From: Spirodela intermedia
Taxonomy: Eukaryota > Streptophyta > Magnoliopsida > Alismatales > Araceae
NCBI GenBank assembly: GCA_902729315.2
Contig: LR746268.1
Location: forward strand, 312,501-376,500
DNA length: 64,000 nucleotides
Direction of reading: 5' to 3'
Part shown: positions 34,948 through 46,440 of the stretch, piece after piece
How the letters are laid out: each line of letters starts with the position of its first letter
Numbering within the stretch: position 1 is the first letter of the stretch
The notes under the pieces: generated by a model
Databases searched by the model: none
What the model was told of the DNA's origin: nothing
The model's input: the letters and a program-made list of their open reading frames with translations, nothing else
Program-made: the position numbers and the translations under genes

Positions 34948-36473
34948 CACACCTTGACTCGCTACCACCACACCTCACTAATACTGTTTTAACTTGTTTG
35001 GGCCTCATCTCACCACTCTTACTCATCGTCATCTTGTATGTTAAAGCAAGAATGTCTTATATAGACTTTAGTAGAAGCGTTGCGCACGACGTGAAATAAG
35101 GTAGAAGAAAAAACAACTCACAATAAACATACTAACATAAAAAATTTACATGGTTCAGAGGTTGACCTCTTATGTCTAGGGGTGATGACGAAAGCTCTAC
35201 TAGATATAAAAAATAGTACAAGAAAATCATTCTCCAAGAACCCAAATAAGAAATATCTCATCCTAACCCTTCTAAGATCCCAATGAATAAATCTTTGATA
35301 TTGACCCTTTAATGTACTCACCAACCCAAGAGATCTTCCTTGAAAAGCTCTCTTCCAAACACTCTTTCTCTATGGTGGATCAAAGGTAGAATGGGGTTAC
35401 TTTGTGCTCCTTTATGTCATTCTAATTTGTGGCTTGCTCAGCCCATAAATAGGTTGTTGAGTTCGTGAGATCAATCTTTTGACTGACCATTTCTCCTTTG
35501 CGCTCTGTTTATCCTCTCTGCATTAAATGCAAGCATTTAACATAGAAACCTTGAAAAGGCAAGTCACATTAAATAACATTGTGTCATATATCGGCAATAT
35601 TATTTTCATCTCTCAAGGGATCACATTCTTCACTCTCCTTCTGCCTTTTTTTCATCTCACCAGCATATTAGTTCACTCTCACCTCGTCCATCTTTAATAT
35701 TAAAATAATAGAGCTATAACATATTAAAATTCATTTTATATTATTTACACTCATCAAGTTTTGATTACAGGCCTTCAGGGCTATGAGAAAGGGAGAGAAA
35801 GAGAGGGAGAGAGGCGGCACCAAAAGAGTTTCAGTTTCCAATACATATGCCACAAATCAAGTGCTTAGCCTAAATCTTCTATGGATTGGGTCAAGCTCAT
35901 ATGACTCATTTAAAATTCGATTTTATTTTTTTTTAACTTATTATTTTAGTTATGATGATTCTAATCATTGACTGTTGATGAGTTAATCATGAGACCAAGT
36001 GGCTACTATTAGGCTTCAAGGAATGAAACTAGTACGCCCATCCGGGGCAATTTTGTTATATTGTCATATTAAAAGATTAATTAGGACTTTGCTATTGGAT
36101 GTGGGAAGAGAGATGTTGGCTTTTGGGAGACCTATAATATTGATAATGAGAAAAATAGATAACTAGTAAAATAGTAACTTCACATTGACAAAATTATAAA
36201 CATTATTTCATAATACGATTGGAATAAGATTTTACCAATTACATAACATGGTAAACTTAAATGGAAATCAACTGGTCGTGGTCAATGGGAAAGACACGGT
36301 AGACCACGCATGTAAAAGGAAATCACCGTCGACATACTACACAGGCTAGTAGACTCGATTAGGACCCTTTCGGTAACACCGACGCGGCGAGAGGGGACCC
36401 GCACATCTGAGCACCTTTAATTCCATGGATCCACGCATCCCATACACCTGTCATTCCATCCGAATATCTTGGT
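34948..36473. other. Retroelement flank and 3' flank of P450 copy 4
   Basis: Collinear with 7508-9035 of block A and without a credible gene. A GA-rich run lies at 35783-35815. From about 36240 to the P450 stop the two blocks are nearly identical. Confidence 0.45.
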
Positions 36474-38110
36474 TCAGAGACTGTACACCTGGCTCGCGAG
36501 TCTCAACTCCGCGACGACTTCCAGGGGTATCTTCTTGGGGGTGGTCAGACCGAAGAGCTCCTCCATGTTGAGATCCTCTGGCGCTGCCCCCTCCGGAAGC
36601 CTCCACCGGAATCCGTGGAGGAGATTCGCCAGGCTCGACTGCACCATCTTCAGCCCGAGCTGATACCCCGGGCACATCCTCCTCCCCGCCCCGAACGGCA
36701 GCAGCTCGAAGTCGTGCCCCTTCACGTCGACGCTCCTCCCCTCGAACCTCTCCGGCCGGAACTCCTCCGGCGAGTCCCACACCGCCGGGTCCCTCCCGAT
36801 GGTCCACACGTTCACCAGCACCTCCGTCCCCGCCGGCACGTGGTACCCCGCCACCGTCGTGTCCTCCCGGCTGTACCGCGGCACCAGCATGGGCGCCACC
36901 GGGTGGAGCCGCATCGTCTCCTTGACTACGGTCTCGATAAAGGGCAGGTTCGGGATGTCCTTCTCCTCCACCCACCGCTCCCTCCCCACCACCCGGTCGA
37001 GTTCCTCCCACGCCTTCTCGAAGATCTCCGGCCTCCGGAGAATCTCCGCCATCGCCCACTCCACCGTCACCGCCGAGCTCTCCGTCCCCCCCGCGATCAT
37101 GTCCTGCAGACCAAAAATAAAATTTTGCTCAATCGAGAGGTTGGGAGATGGCGTAACAGAGTTGGGGAGTAGGGCCGGGGGCGCACCTGGATGAAGCCCT
37201 TGACGCCGTCTCTGGTGAGCTTGACGCTGAGGTTCGGGTCGTCGGCGAGCTGCAGCAGCACGTCGACCATGTCGGCAGGGACGAACTCCGGCCCCGCCCG
37301 CCCCCGGCGGTCCTCGTGCTCTTCGAGGACGCGGTCCAGGAAGGCGTCGAATTTCACGCTCAGAGCCTTCATCCTCCTCACGTAGCCCTGAAGGTCGAGG
37401 AAGTCCAGCCAGGGGATCATGTCGCCGATATTGAGCACCCCGTTGAGGAGGAAGAGCTCGTCCAGCATCTTCTTAAACTCCTCCGGCGACACAACGTCCG
37501 TCGCCGCCTCCTCCCCGGTGTATGTCCTCCCCAGCACCATCCTGCTGATCACGCTCAGGCTCAGCAAGTTCAGGTGGTCCTTCAGCAACACAGCGGCGCC
37601 GCCGGTGGTGGCGCCGGCGAGCCGGGCCAGCATCCGCTGCGTTTCCTCCAGCCTGATGTATTCGTAGGAGTCGAGCCGCTTGGCAGAGAAGAGCTCAGTG
37701 AGGCACAACTTCCTCGCCTGCCGCCAGTACGGCCCGTACGGGGCCCAAGCGATGTCCGAGTAGTTGTAGGTCGTGTACTTGCCCGCCGCCGTCCGCGGCC
37801 TCGACGCGAAGACGAGGTCCTGCGTCTTCAAGAACTCCCTCGCCATCTCCACCGACGACCCCACCACCACCCGCTGCGATCCCAGGTAGAGCTGCATGAT
37901 GGGACCGTACTTCCGGGAGAGCTCGTGGATGGACCTGTGCGGCAGCTCCCCGATGAGGTGCAGGCTGCCGACGATGGGCCACGGCCGGGGGCCCGGCGGC
38001 GGAGGAGGCCGCTTCTTCCGGTGGGACGCCAAGAGGACCATCAAGATGGCGGCGGAGGCCAGAAGCGCCGCCGTGTAGACGGCCCAGGTGGGGAGAGTGC
38101 CTCCGTCCAT
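36474..38110 (-). CDS. Cytochrome P450 copy 4, CYP92-like, complete
   Basis: Exons are 38110-37187 (308 codons) and 37103-36474 (209 codons plus stop), with an 83-bp phase-0 intron. It gives 517 aa. The membrane anchor is at 7-29, the proline hinge at 35-41, I-helix AGGTESS at 312-318, E370/R373, PERF at 425-428 and haem loop PFGAGRRMCPG at 444-454 (Cys452). Unlike copy 2 it keeps the family-like RERWVEEKD and HPVAPMLVPR segments, so it is the better candidate for a working enzyme. Other copy-specific changes lie in exon 1 (for example REFLKTQD and VLGRTYTGEE). The family acts as ER-bound haem mono-oxygenases in specialised metabolism; the substrate is not predictable here. Confidence 0.92.
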
Positions 38111-38351
38111 GGGCGCCGCGGGGAAGTCGGAATAGGGAGCTGCTAGAGTCGCTGGTGGTGGTGGTGGGGGTGTGTGGTGAGGGGTGCAATTTATGGAGGA
38201 GGTGGCTCGGCGGGAGGGTTGGACATGAGCACGCCTGCGGTCTGGAGAGAGAGAGAGAGAGATTGGCAAGTTGTGCAAGTTGTGCAGAAGGGATAAGATC
38301 TTCCTTCGGGCGCATGTAAGGAAACGGCCCGATGCTCCCACCGAGATAAGA

Positions 38352-38393
<42 letters not shown>

Positions 38394-39664
38394 GAACATA
38401 AAAAGTGTAAGTATCATATAGATTCGGAGATGTATAATGGTGACTAGGTGAACGCCTCCTCCGCTCTCATCTAATGGTTGTTATCAGGCTATTCTCATGC
38501 CTTTCATGATGCTTATTTTTATCAGGCCATTCTCAGGCTCATTCAATCCTAAATATGGTATCATTCCCCAATAAGAATCTAAAAGAATATCATTGACATC
38601 AAGAAATCTGTATACAAACATCTCAAAAGAAATTGCATCACTTCAATATTATATGCTTTGTCTACCGACCATCGTCATGCCAAGACTCGTAAGACCATAA
38701 AATTCTATTGTATTTTATTATGTGGCAGACTAGTAGGTTGCTTGGGCGCTGCAAATCAATGGCTCACATCGATCCATTTCTCCGAAAGGATTGGAGGTGG
38801 AAAGCTTGGCCTATTTTTCAAAAAAAAATTCTACGAAGAGTAGTATATTTTCTCTCTCTCTCCGTCTCTCATACGAGAACCTTACGATTGTGGGTTCTCC
38901 TATTCATCCTGAAAAGGGAAACTTAGCCAAAGAGGCACATAGATACAGCACAGGAAAGAGCGGGAATCTAGGAAACGCTGTAAGGTTAATCTGACGCCTC
39001 CAGAACATCACGACCAACATGAGGCAGAGGGAGCATGTAAGATGCACGCAGAGGAAAGGGTTAATATGGGAAGGTGGGTAACGGAGCAAGGCTTACATAG
39101 AGAAAGTTCTCTAAACCCCACTCCACTCTATAACATGGAGAGAACTCTACCCTCCAAAAGATAGAAAGAGAGAAGAAGAAAGACACACTAGTGAGAGCTG
39201 TTGAGTTGAGGGTGCGGTGCGATGGCAGCAAGAAAGGAGTTGGGTGTGTTTAGAGAGAGTTGGAAGCATAGAAGAGGAGAAGTGTGGTCGTCTTTTACTC
39301 TTTTCCCTCATATCTACATCCTTCTCGACGTAATGCAAGTGCCTTTGTATCATTTCCTTACAACAACATCTTGGTGAGTTCAGTCCACGACGTAGGGGGT
39401 AGGTCATTGTCGACAGACGGTCTTGGACGGGAATAAGGTAGGAAACTTAGAGTTCCCCATGACGATGATTCCTTAAGGAAGACATCAATGAATGGATGGT
39501 GGTCAATCGTGTGATGATATCTTCGCTTACGATCAACCGTAGGTAGGTCAACAAGGACACATTTCATTGATGCCCATGAAATTTGGCATCCTCCTAGAAT
39601 TACTTCGACCCATTATATTGTTATGTATATCAATTATATTATTATGTATATTTAGTAGAGGTTT
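38111..39664. other. Upstream region of P450 copy 4
   Basis: This holds a long (GA)n run at 38355-38391 and (TC) runs at 38851-38862. From 38450 it matches 10970-12153 closely, including the words around TAGGAAACGCTGTAAGG. The duplication ends at 39664. No gene is recognised. Confidence 0.45.
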
Positions 39665-41099
39665 GTTGACTAGACGAGTCAATAACATATTATTTGGACA
39701 ATGAAGTAGGCATGTGGATCAAATCATTATAATTCTGATTTCCACAAAGCAAAAAGAAGCCATGACTTAGATAGTAATTCAAAAAGGACTGGTGAAACCC
39801 TTCCTCTTGTTTTCCCTTACACCCTTAAAACCAACATAAAAATAGAATTTACTCTAATAATAAAATTTAAATGATATTTTCATTTTATCTTATCCTTGAT
39901 GTAACCCATTATTGACTATTTTTATATTTAATGCAATGGATGCCAAGTTACCTATTTACACTTACCTTGATATAATAGCTACATGTTAATCTCCATCCCC
40001 CTCATCCCCACACCTTATTCTCTTCCCTTCGCCTCATCTCTCATTCTCTTCCTCTCTTTCACCCTTACTCCCCTTAACTGGTTTTAATTGATCGAGCTAG
40101 CAATGCAAGGGCAATAACCTCCAGGCAAGCCTTGATCTCCATCTCTTTTGCCGAGAGGATTGAGGAGAGGCCGTCAATTGACCCATTAGTGGGCCTTTTC
40201 TAAAGGCCATTTAACGGCCCAATAGAGTGACTGACCGAAAGATTTGGCGCCTCAGCCCTACCACTGGAGGTCGCAAACGAATGGCATGGTTCTAGGCCCA
40301 ATAACGGCCTAAGGTAGGGCCCGGTAGCAGGACATGCTATGCGCCAATATCAGAGCACAGAGAGTAGGGCATTGAGATCCTCGTCCACATTCCTACATGT
40401 CTCTCTCTCTCTCTCCGCCGTCGTGCTCCACCACCACCCGGATCCTCTGCGACACTGCCGGCAAAGAGCCCGAGGGGACCTCAACAACCACATGGGTTTC
40501 TTCTCCGTCGCCTGCTGCCTCACCCATGTCGGCGTCGGAGGAAGCCGGCTGGGGTTTTCTACGAGGAGATGGGGTAGAAGGTCGAGAACACCGCTACTTA
40601 CCTTCGATACGGAAGAAGAAGACGGCGACGGCGGTGGCGGCGGCGTTCGGGTGGATCATGTGGAGCGACGAGCAGCGCCAGGTTAGGACCACCGCAAATC
40701 ACAGCGAATCCGATCTGCATTACAGATCAAACCCTAAACCCCAGATGAGAACGAAGAAGAGGAAGAAGAATAAGAAACCCGAGCTGGATAGATCCGCGGG
40801 AAAACTCTTCTTCCTCTTTTTCGGAACATTCGGCCCCAAAAGGGGAAACATTGTAGATATGAGGTGCCTCAACCCCTGTGGTGGCATTTCGTCGAACAGA
40901 AAGAGTGCCCCAGAAAACAGAAGCTATATCTATATATACTTGTGGCAGGTCAATCGTCAACTGATCAGAGATTTTCCCTCCCGGTCGGGCGCAGAAAGGG
41001 TGAGGGCGGCGGCGACCTCGAGAACGGCGGAAAGTGGACTGACCTTGCAGGGTGGGGAAGAAAAGATCCATGGCAGGCGTGGAGGTGGAGCAGCCAAGC
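39665..41099. other. Intergenic region, possibly with an unrecognised small gene
   Basis: 39665-40320 is ordinary intergenic DNA. 40330-40760 is GC-rich, with overlapping ORFs on both strands and a telo-box-like AAACCCTA at 40729-40736. On the minus strand an ATG-led frame near 40710 with a GTAAGT donor at about 40600 is conceivable, but I recognise no protein. The 3' UTR of the G-gamma gene probably lies at about 40,850-41,099. Confidence 0.3.
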
Positions 41100-41588
41100 T
41101 CACGGGCAGAGGCAGCGACTGACGCAGCAGGGTTTGGAGAATCTCGCGCAGAGGCGGATCCCGTTGCAGCTGGGGCAGGACCACACGCAGCCGCATGAGT
41201 ACTCCGGGCAGGGGCGGCAGCTGGGGAAGGATCGGCAGAGGCACCACCGCCGGCAGCGGCAGCGGCACTGCCGCAGGCCACAGCAGCTCCAGCGCCTGAG
41301 CGGCGCGCAGGACCAGAAGCGGCGGCAGGCCTCGCCGCACGCGCAGCAGATGCCGCAACAGCAGTCCTCCTTTGGTAGGGTGCAGGAGCAGGAGCAGCAG
41401 CTGCAGCAGTCCTCGGGGCGTGCACAGGTGGAGCACCAGCCGCCGCACGACGCCCCGTCCTTTGGCGGAGCACAGGAGCAGCTCGACCCCTTCGCCTTGG
41501 ACGAGCGCCCGCAGCAGCAGATCCACGAGAGACCCGCGCAGAGCTTCTTCCTGTCCAGGTCGCAGAAGATCCTCTCATCTGGCAATCT

Positions 41589-41634
<46 letters not shown>

Positions 41635-43891
41635 CCCAAACCATCTCCAGATGCAGCAGGACTCGCTCTTCCCACGATTTCTGTCGGAGAAATGTACTGT
41701 GAGAAATCGGAAGAGTTCAAAATCTTCAGGAAAACAAGAGGGCCGAAGGCGAAGAAGCTCACATGGGTATCAACGGATCTGGATTTGCTCCCACAAACTC
41801 GTTGACCCTGTCAGAGATATCACAATCACACTCCATTTCTAATATGTGTGTGTGTACAGAGATATATATGTACATAAGCAGAACTTCCTAGTTTTCCGAT
41901 GAATGAGGTGAAGTGTTCGGATATACGAGGCAAGAAGCATACTCTTTGCAGGATCTCGAAGCAGGCTGGAGGTCATCAAGCGACTGCAACTCCTCCTGGA
42001 CGACGTTCAAGCCTCAGAAATTAAAATGTAGACTCTAATTTCCAGGAAAAAAATATTAAAAAAAGAAGCAATCGTAGAAATATTTAGGTCAAAAGAACGA
42101 CTAGATCGCATCAGAGAAATTATATTTTCTTTGTTTGGATAATGAGAAAGAGAGATTATGAACTATGCCCACCAGACAAATCCTTTACTCAGATGGATTT
42201 TGACGACCCTGATTCTAGATTTTGGCCAACCTCTGCTCAAACCATGACTTTGGGTCCAAGTTTTCACAATCTTTGAGCTGCTTCCTCCATGAACAGGAGC
42301 AGGGCAGCTAAAGAGGAACGCACATCACAAGTTGTTCGACGACCTGAAGATCTTGGAGTCTTTCCTCTCCGCATGTGCCTCACTGAATGGCAAATATAGA
42401 GCTAAAAGCTCTGAAAACATAGAAATATCAAATATCTGAATGAAATCTGGTCAAGATTCTGATGGCTGACAATGGGTGCATAGATTGTGGTGGAGATAGT
42501 TGACTTGGGGTGGACATCATATCCCAAACATTTCATCTGCATGAAGATGCCGGCTATGAATATTTTCCCAGAAAAATCTAGAGAATCGAAGAACGAAAGG
42601 CAAACCCAATGGGACAGTGCAGACTCAGTCGATGCGCAACAGCGCGAAGGGTAGTCTGGAGACCATTTAACTCGGCTACTCTGTGGACACATCTGGAAGA
42701 GGAGGAACGGGGGAAGATCTGACGGTGACAATCGGATCTTTTCGGAGACCAGCAGCAGCAGCGTTCCTGTTCTCCCAAGAAACTGGGTAACGAGCAGGTC
42801 TCCCATCCAGAAGAGTAAACAATGGGGTGATGTCGTCCTCTTAATCTGAAGCCATAGAAGACATTGTTCCCGCTTCATGGTGGATCAGGGTTTCCTCACT
42901 CCTCTTCTACTGTTCTTTCTCTTACTACCCGTCCTTCCCCACCCGAAAAAAGAAAAACCTGTGGACACCAGTCGAATAGGCTGCTGGGTCGTTCAATGGC
43001 GGAATATCGAGGTGATTCCCACACCTGTCGCTGTTTGCCGCAATCTTACTTCATGTTGATGAACAGTAGGGTTTTCTTCTGCGTCAAAACATGGAATAGA
43101 GACAAATTGCCAGGATCATGCTATTCTGATACATCAATGTCAGGGCAATCCTGCGAAAGGAATAACTCCTCCTCGAAGGGCAAACGTCTTTTCCAAATCG
43201 AGAAGCTCACAAGGGCACCGGAGATTGTCCACTGCTCGTGCTTCGGCCTTTCCGGGTCTCTGCAACCACGAGACCCGGGGAGGTTTCCACACTTCAAGCT
43301 ATGGCCATCCCCCCACCCACTCCCAGGGAGCTCCCCCTTGTTTCCCTCTCTCTGTAGGGATTCTTCAGGCGTAGTAAAGGCCAAGGTAACTACGGGTGTG
43401 TCCGTCGTCCAGAGCAGCGGACAGTGACTGAGAAACCCTATTTCCAGAAGCGGGAGGGAACGAGTCCCGACACCCCGCCAGCGGATGATCCCCCTCCCCC
43501 CCCGTCAACTTTACTGGGGATGCTCGGAGAGCCTCTCCAGAGAACCTTGGCAGAGAAGAGTTCACCTGACCGGGAGGTCTGGGTATGCTCGCGACGGTCA
43601 TCGGGCGCCATTACCGGAAAAGGCAGACGGCGGCCTTCCCCTGAATCATGGTCGCCTCAGAAAGAAGGCTGACAAATAAGAGGCAAAAGAAGAAGGCGAG
43701 ACGAAGCTCCTATCGCGGGAGGGAGATGCAGCGGGAAAATTTAAGATCTTGGCCATTACCTCGAGGAATCCGATCTCCCGGTTCAAGATCTGCACCTCCG
43801 CTTGCAGCCGGTGTCTCCCGCAGAAGTCCGGGTACCTCGGCGGCGACTTGGGGCTCGGTGCTGGCTGCGGCGGTGTCGTCATTGTCGCCAT
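41100..43891 (-). CDS. GS3-like: Class C heterotrimeric G-protein gamma subunit (GS3/DEP1/AGG3-like)
   Basis: Four exons were worked out: 43891-43760, 41995-41943, 41807-41763 and 41586-41100; phases join to 239 codons, giving 238 aa. Residues 1-77 form the G-gamma-like domain: [41 protein letters not shown] and GANPDPLIP, which match rice GS3/DEP1 and Arabidopsis AGG3. Then LSWICCC starts a cysteine-rich tail of about 150 residues that ends with [11 protein letters not shown] and [10 protein letters not shown], close to the DEP1 end. The family pairs with G-beta at the plasma membrane and affects organ and grain size (known for rice GS3 and DEP1). The length is like GS3 and AGG3, far shorter than DEP1. 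The first intron is 1764 bp. Exon 4 starts right after a 42-bp CT microsatellite on the coding strand. The exon 4 acceptor is chosen by phase. Confidence 0.9.
41591..41632. repeat. (GA)n microsatellite serving as polypyrimidine tract
   Basis: About 21 GA dinucleotides on the plus strand lie 4 bp from the acceptor of the last G-gamma exon, so the transcribed strand reads (CU)n next to the splice site. Confidence 0.9.
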
Positions 43892-44213
43892 CAGCCGGCG
43901 GCGCTGCGATCGCAGCGGGAGGAGGAACAGCGACTACGGAGCGGCGGCGGTGTTGGTTTGTCAAGAAGAAGAAGAAGAAGAAGAAGAAGAAGAAGAAGAG
44001 GGAGGGGAGAAGTGAGCCGGTATAAATGCAGGGGAGGAGGAGGCGCGGGGGAGGACAGGAACCCTAATGATCAGGTCACCGCCCATCCTCCACGACGCCC
44101 CTCCTCGCTCCGAGAGTTTTTATTGTCTGCCCCCACTGCTGCTACTCCTGCTCCTGCTGCTGCAGAGCAGCCTACAGGCCAGGACTCTACTTGTAGAAAG
44201 GGGAAGAAAATTG

Positions 44214-44258
<45 letters not shown>

Positions 44259-44700
44259 CAACGCCTGCATGCCCCAACGTACGGCCGGGCTCTTCGGATC
44301 TCCCTCCACCACCTGCTCCCCTTTTCCACTGTCCTCTCTCTCTCTCTCCCTTCTCTTCTCTTTTTCTCTTTATCTCTCTCTAGTCATCTATCTCTCTCTC
44401 TCACCCTTCCCCTCTCTTTTTCTCTTTATCTCTCTCTATCCATCTCTCTCTCTCTTCCCATCTCCCTCGTCTGCTAGCACCGTTTCCATCGCGTTGGAGA
44501 CTGTCAGAAGGAGAAGACGTCCGTACAGTACATGCACGTGACGTTCAAAGAGGCAGAGCCAAGCTGGCAGCCTCGTCAGCTCCCTCCTCCGTCCGGAAAT
44601 CCGACTCGACTTCACAAATTTGAATACACGACGCACCGCTTGCACCTCCTCAGCGGCTCCGATGTAGACACTGCTCAATTAATAGCTATAAAATAATTGA
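43892..44700 (-). promoter_or_regulatory. Promoter and 5' leader region of the G-gamma gene, rich in simple repeats
   Basis: This contains (GAA)n at 43963-43999, (GA)n at 44222-44256 and a long CT-rich stretch at 44333-44460. Such runs are common in plant core promoters and leaders. No TATA box was placed with confidence, and the short ORFs here are repeat artefacts. Confidence 0.45.
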
Positions 44701-46194
44701 TTTTTTGTGACTATTTATCACCCATTAACGGTCAACCTTTGAACAACGATAAACTTACTCGCGGGAACCAGAATCCCGTACTGGAACTCGAGCAAAGATT
44801 CTCGAGATCCGTGCAGAGGCCCGATTGTCCCTCGCCTGCAGGGGTATTGTAGGTACGTCCTCTTCGAAAGTAGCTCCCGCCACGTCATTGGATTCTCTTG
44901 GATGTGACCCCATGGGCATCGGCAGAAAACGGCATTTAACGACAAAAGGTCCGATTTGTCTTCTCATGAGGGGACATGCGCCCCCTCCCCGTACACATCG
45001 AACCGTACGAGACGTGTTAGTCACTTTTCAACTGAGTAGATGTGGCCCACCAAAGATACCGGCTTAGATCCGATAGGATCAATTCGACTGCTCTACCGTC
45101 TGATCAGCTGGGGCCATCAGAGTGGAGCACGCACGTGATGGATGCACGTGCTGCAAGTACTCGTAAACTCGGAGCACTACCGCTAAATTCAAAAAGCTGT
45201 GCGCCGCACGTGCGGGTTCGTAGAATTATTATTAAATTGATCCATTAAAATAAAAATAATTATAATATTAACTGAATGTCCTGCAGAATTGGAAGAAAGG
45301 CCAAACGGGACAGATCCAACTTGCAGCTGACAGTACTGACATTTTCTCTTACTCCCCTAAAAACGTGGAGACTGACGCTTGTACCGCCTGTTCCTTTGTA
45401 ATTGCCATAAAGATTATTAGTTTTCAGAAGAAAACAAATCACTGATATTTTAAGGGTTAGTCTAAATTTTCAGGGAGGCTGGAGAATCCTCGACGACGTC
45501 CACGAGGCTGCCACGCGGCGTGCGCAGGAGTCCCAAGATGGTGCCCAAGTCCACGTGAGTTAGTGAATATAAATGCGCCAAGTGGGAACCTCGAGCCTAG
45601 ATCAATATTAAAAAAAATATTACTTTAAGGGTATGGCCCCACCCTTTTTAAGCTCAGGCGTGTCGCCCGCTAAGGATGAGTCACGTATTCCACCGTGGCA
45701 GATGCCCCAGATTAGGGATAACACGTGGCTATCTGGGTCACATCATAGTTCGTGGTTTCATTGATGCCATGATGGCCTGGCAGCCCAATAAGGAGAAAAG
45801 CCCGAGTTTCGACGAGTCAGAAGTCTATCTTAGGACTGCCAAACAAGGCTCCCTGACTGGCCCCACGCCCAAACTATTTGGGCTGGAAACTACCTTCACT
45901 GTCGGGCCGCCCCACTAGTTGATTTCTAAAATTAGTCTTAGTCACGGATGACGGCACGTGTTTATCCATCCAAACTCCAAGTGACGAACGGACGAGAGCC
46001 GGCCACATATGCCCTGCAGGATCGCCGCTCCGAACCATTTCTGCATGGGATCGGTAGGGGAGCGGCGCGCACGTAGACGCCGACGTGTTGTTTTCCAGAA
46101 TTCCTTAGAGAGCCCCATCCTTCAAAGACAGCAGCTTCCAGAAAAACCCTACTCTCTCTCTCTCTCTCTACCCCTCTCTCGCTGTATATATATT
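44701..46194. other. Intergenic region
   Basis: I see no gene. The stretch holds several G-box-like CACGTG words (for example near 45118-45150 and 45535-45560) and AT-rich parts. ORFs up to 89 codons show no protein-like features. Confidence 0.4.
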
Positions 46195-46233
<39 letters not shown>

Positions 46234-46250
46234 CTCGCTCTCGCTCTCGC
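46195..46250. repeat. (CT)n / (GCTCTC)n microsatellite
   Basis: This pure CT run changes to GCTCTC repeats and lies directly upstream of the small ORF at 46267, in a place expected for a CT-rich leader. Confidence 0.85.
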
Positions 46251-46266
46251 TGTGTCTGTGAATGTA

Positions 46267-46440
46267 ATGGGAGGGAAGGAGCTGTGGCAAGTGCGGCAGC
46301 ACGTGGTCGGGGTGGCCGGAACGGTGGCGGTGGCCTGCGCGGTGATGGGCGCGGTGGGTTGCGCCGTGGCGGCGGCGGCGCAGGCGAGGAGTGCCTCCAT
46401 CTACGTTGAGGTCGCCCACGCCGTCTGCTGGGTCGTCTAG
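46267..46440 (+). CDS. Possible small membrane protein, 57 aa (uncertain)
   Basis: The ORF starts with a purine-flanked ATG (TAATGGGAGG) and encodes MGGKELWQVRQH, followed by one Ala/Val/Gly-rich hydrophobic segment (about residues 13-39), then a polar SASIYVEVAHAV tail. It is preceded by CT repeats and by an ATG-TAA minimal uORF at 46262-46267 that overlaps its start. GC-rich coding composition stands out from the surroundings. I do not recognise the family. It could also be a chance ORF; the antisense frame is open too. Confidence 0.35.
   Translation: MGGKELWQVRQHVVGVAGTVAVACAVMGAVGCAVAAAAQARSASIYVEVAHAVCWVV

Noticed and set aside
42864-43427. 187-codon plus-strand ORF in intron 1 of the G-gamma gene
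   Set aside because: No domain, low-complexity Ser/Pro composition, and overlapping ORFs in other frames.
44436-45067. ORFs of 75-90 codons between the G-gamma gene and 45.1 kb
   Set aside because: Short, overlapping and without protein-like features.
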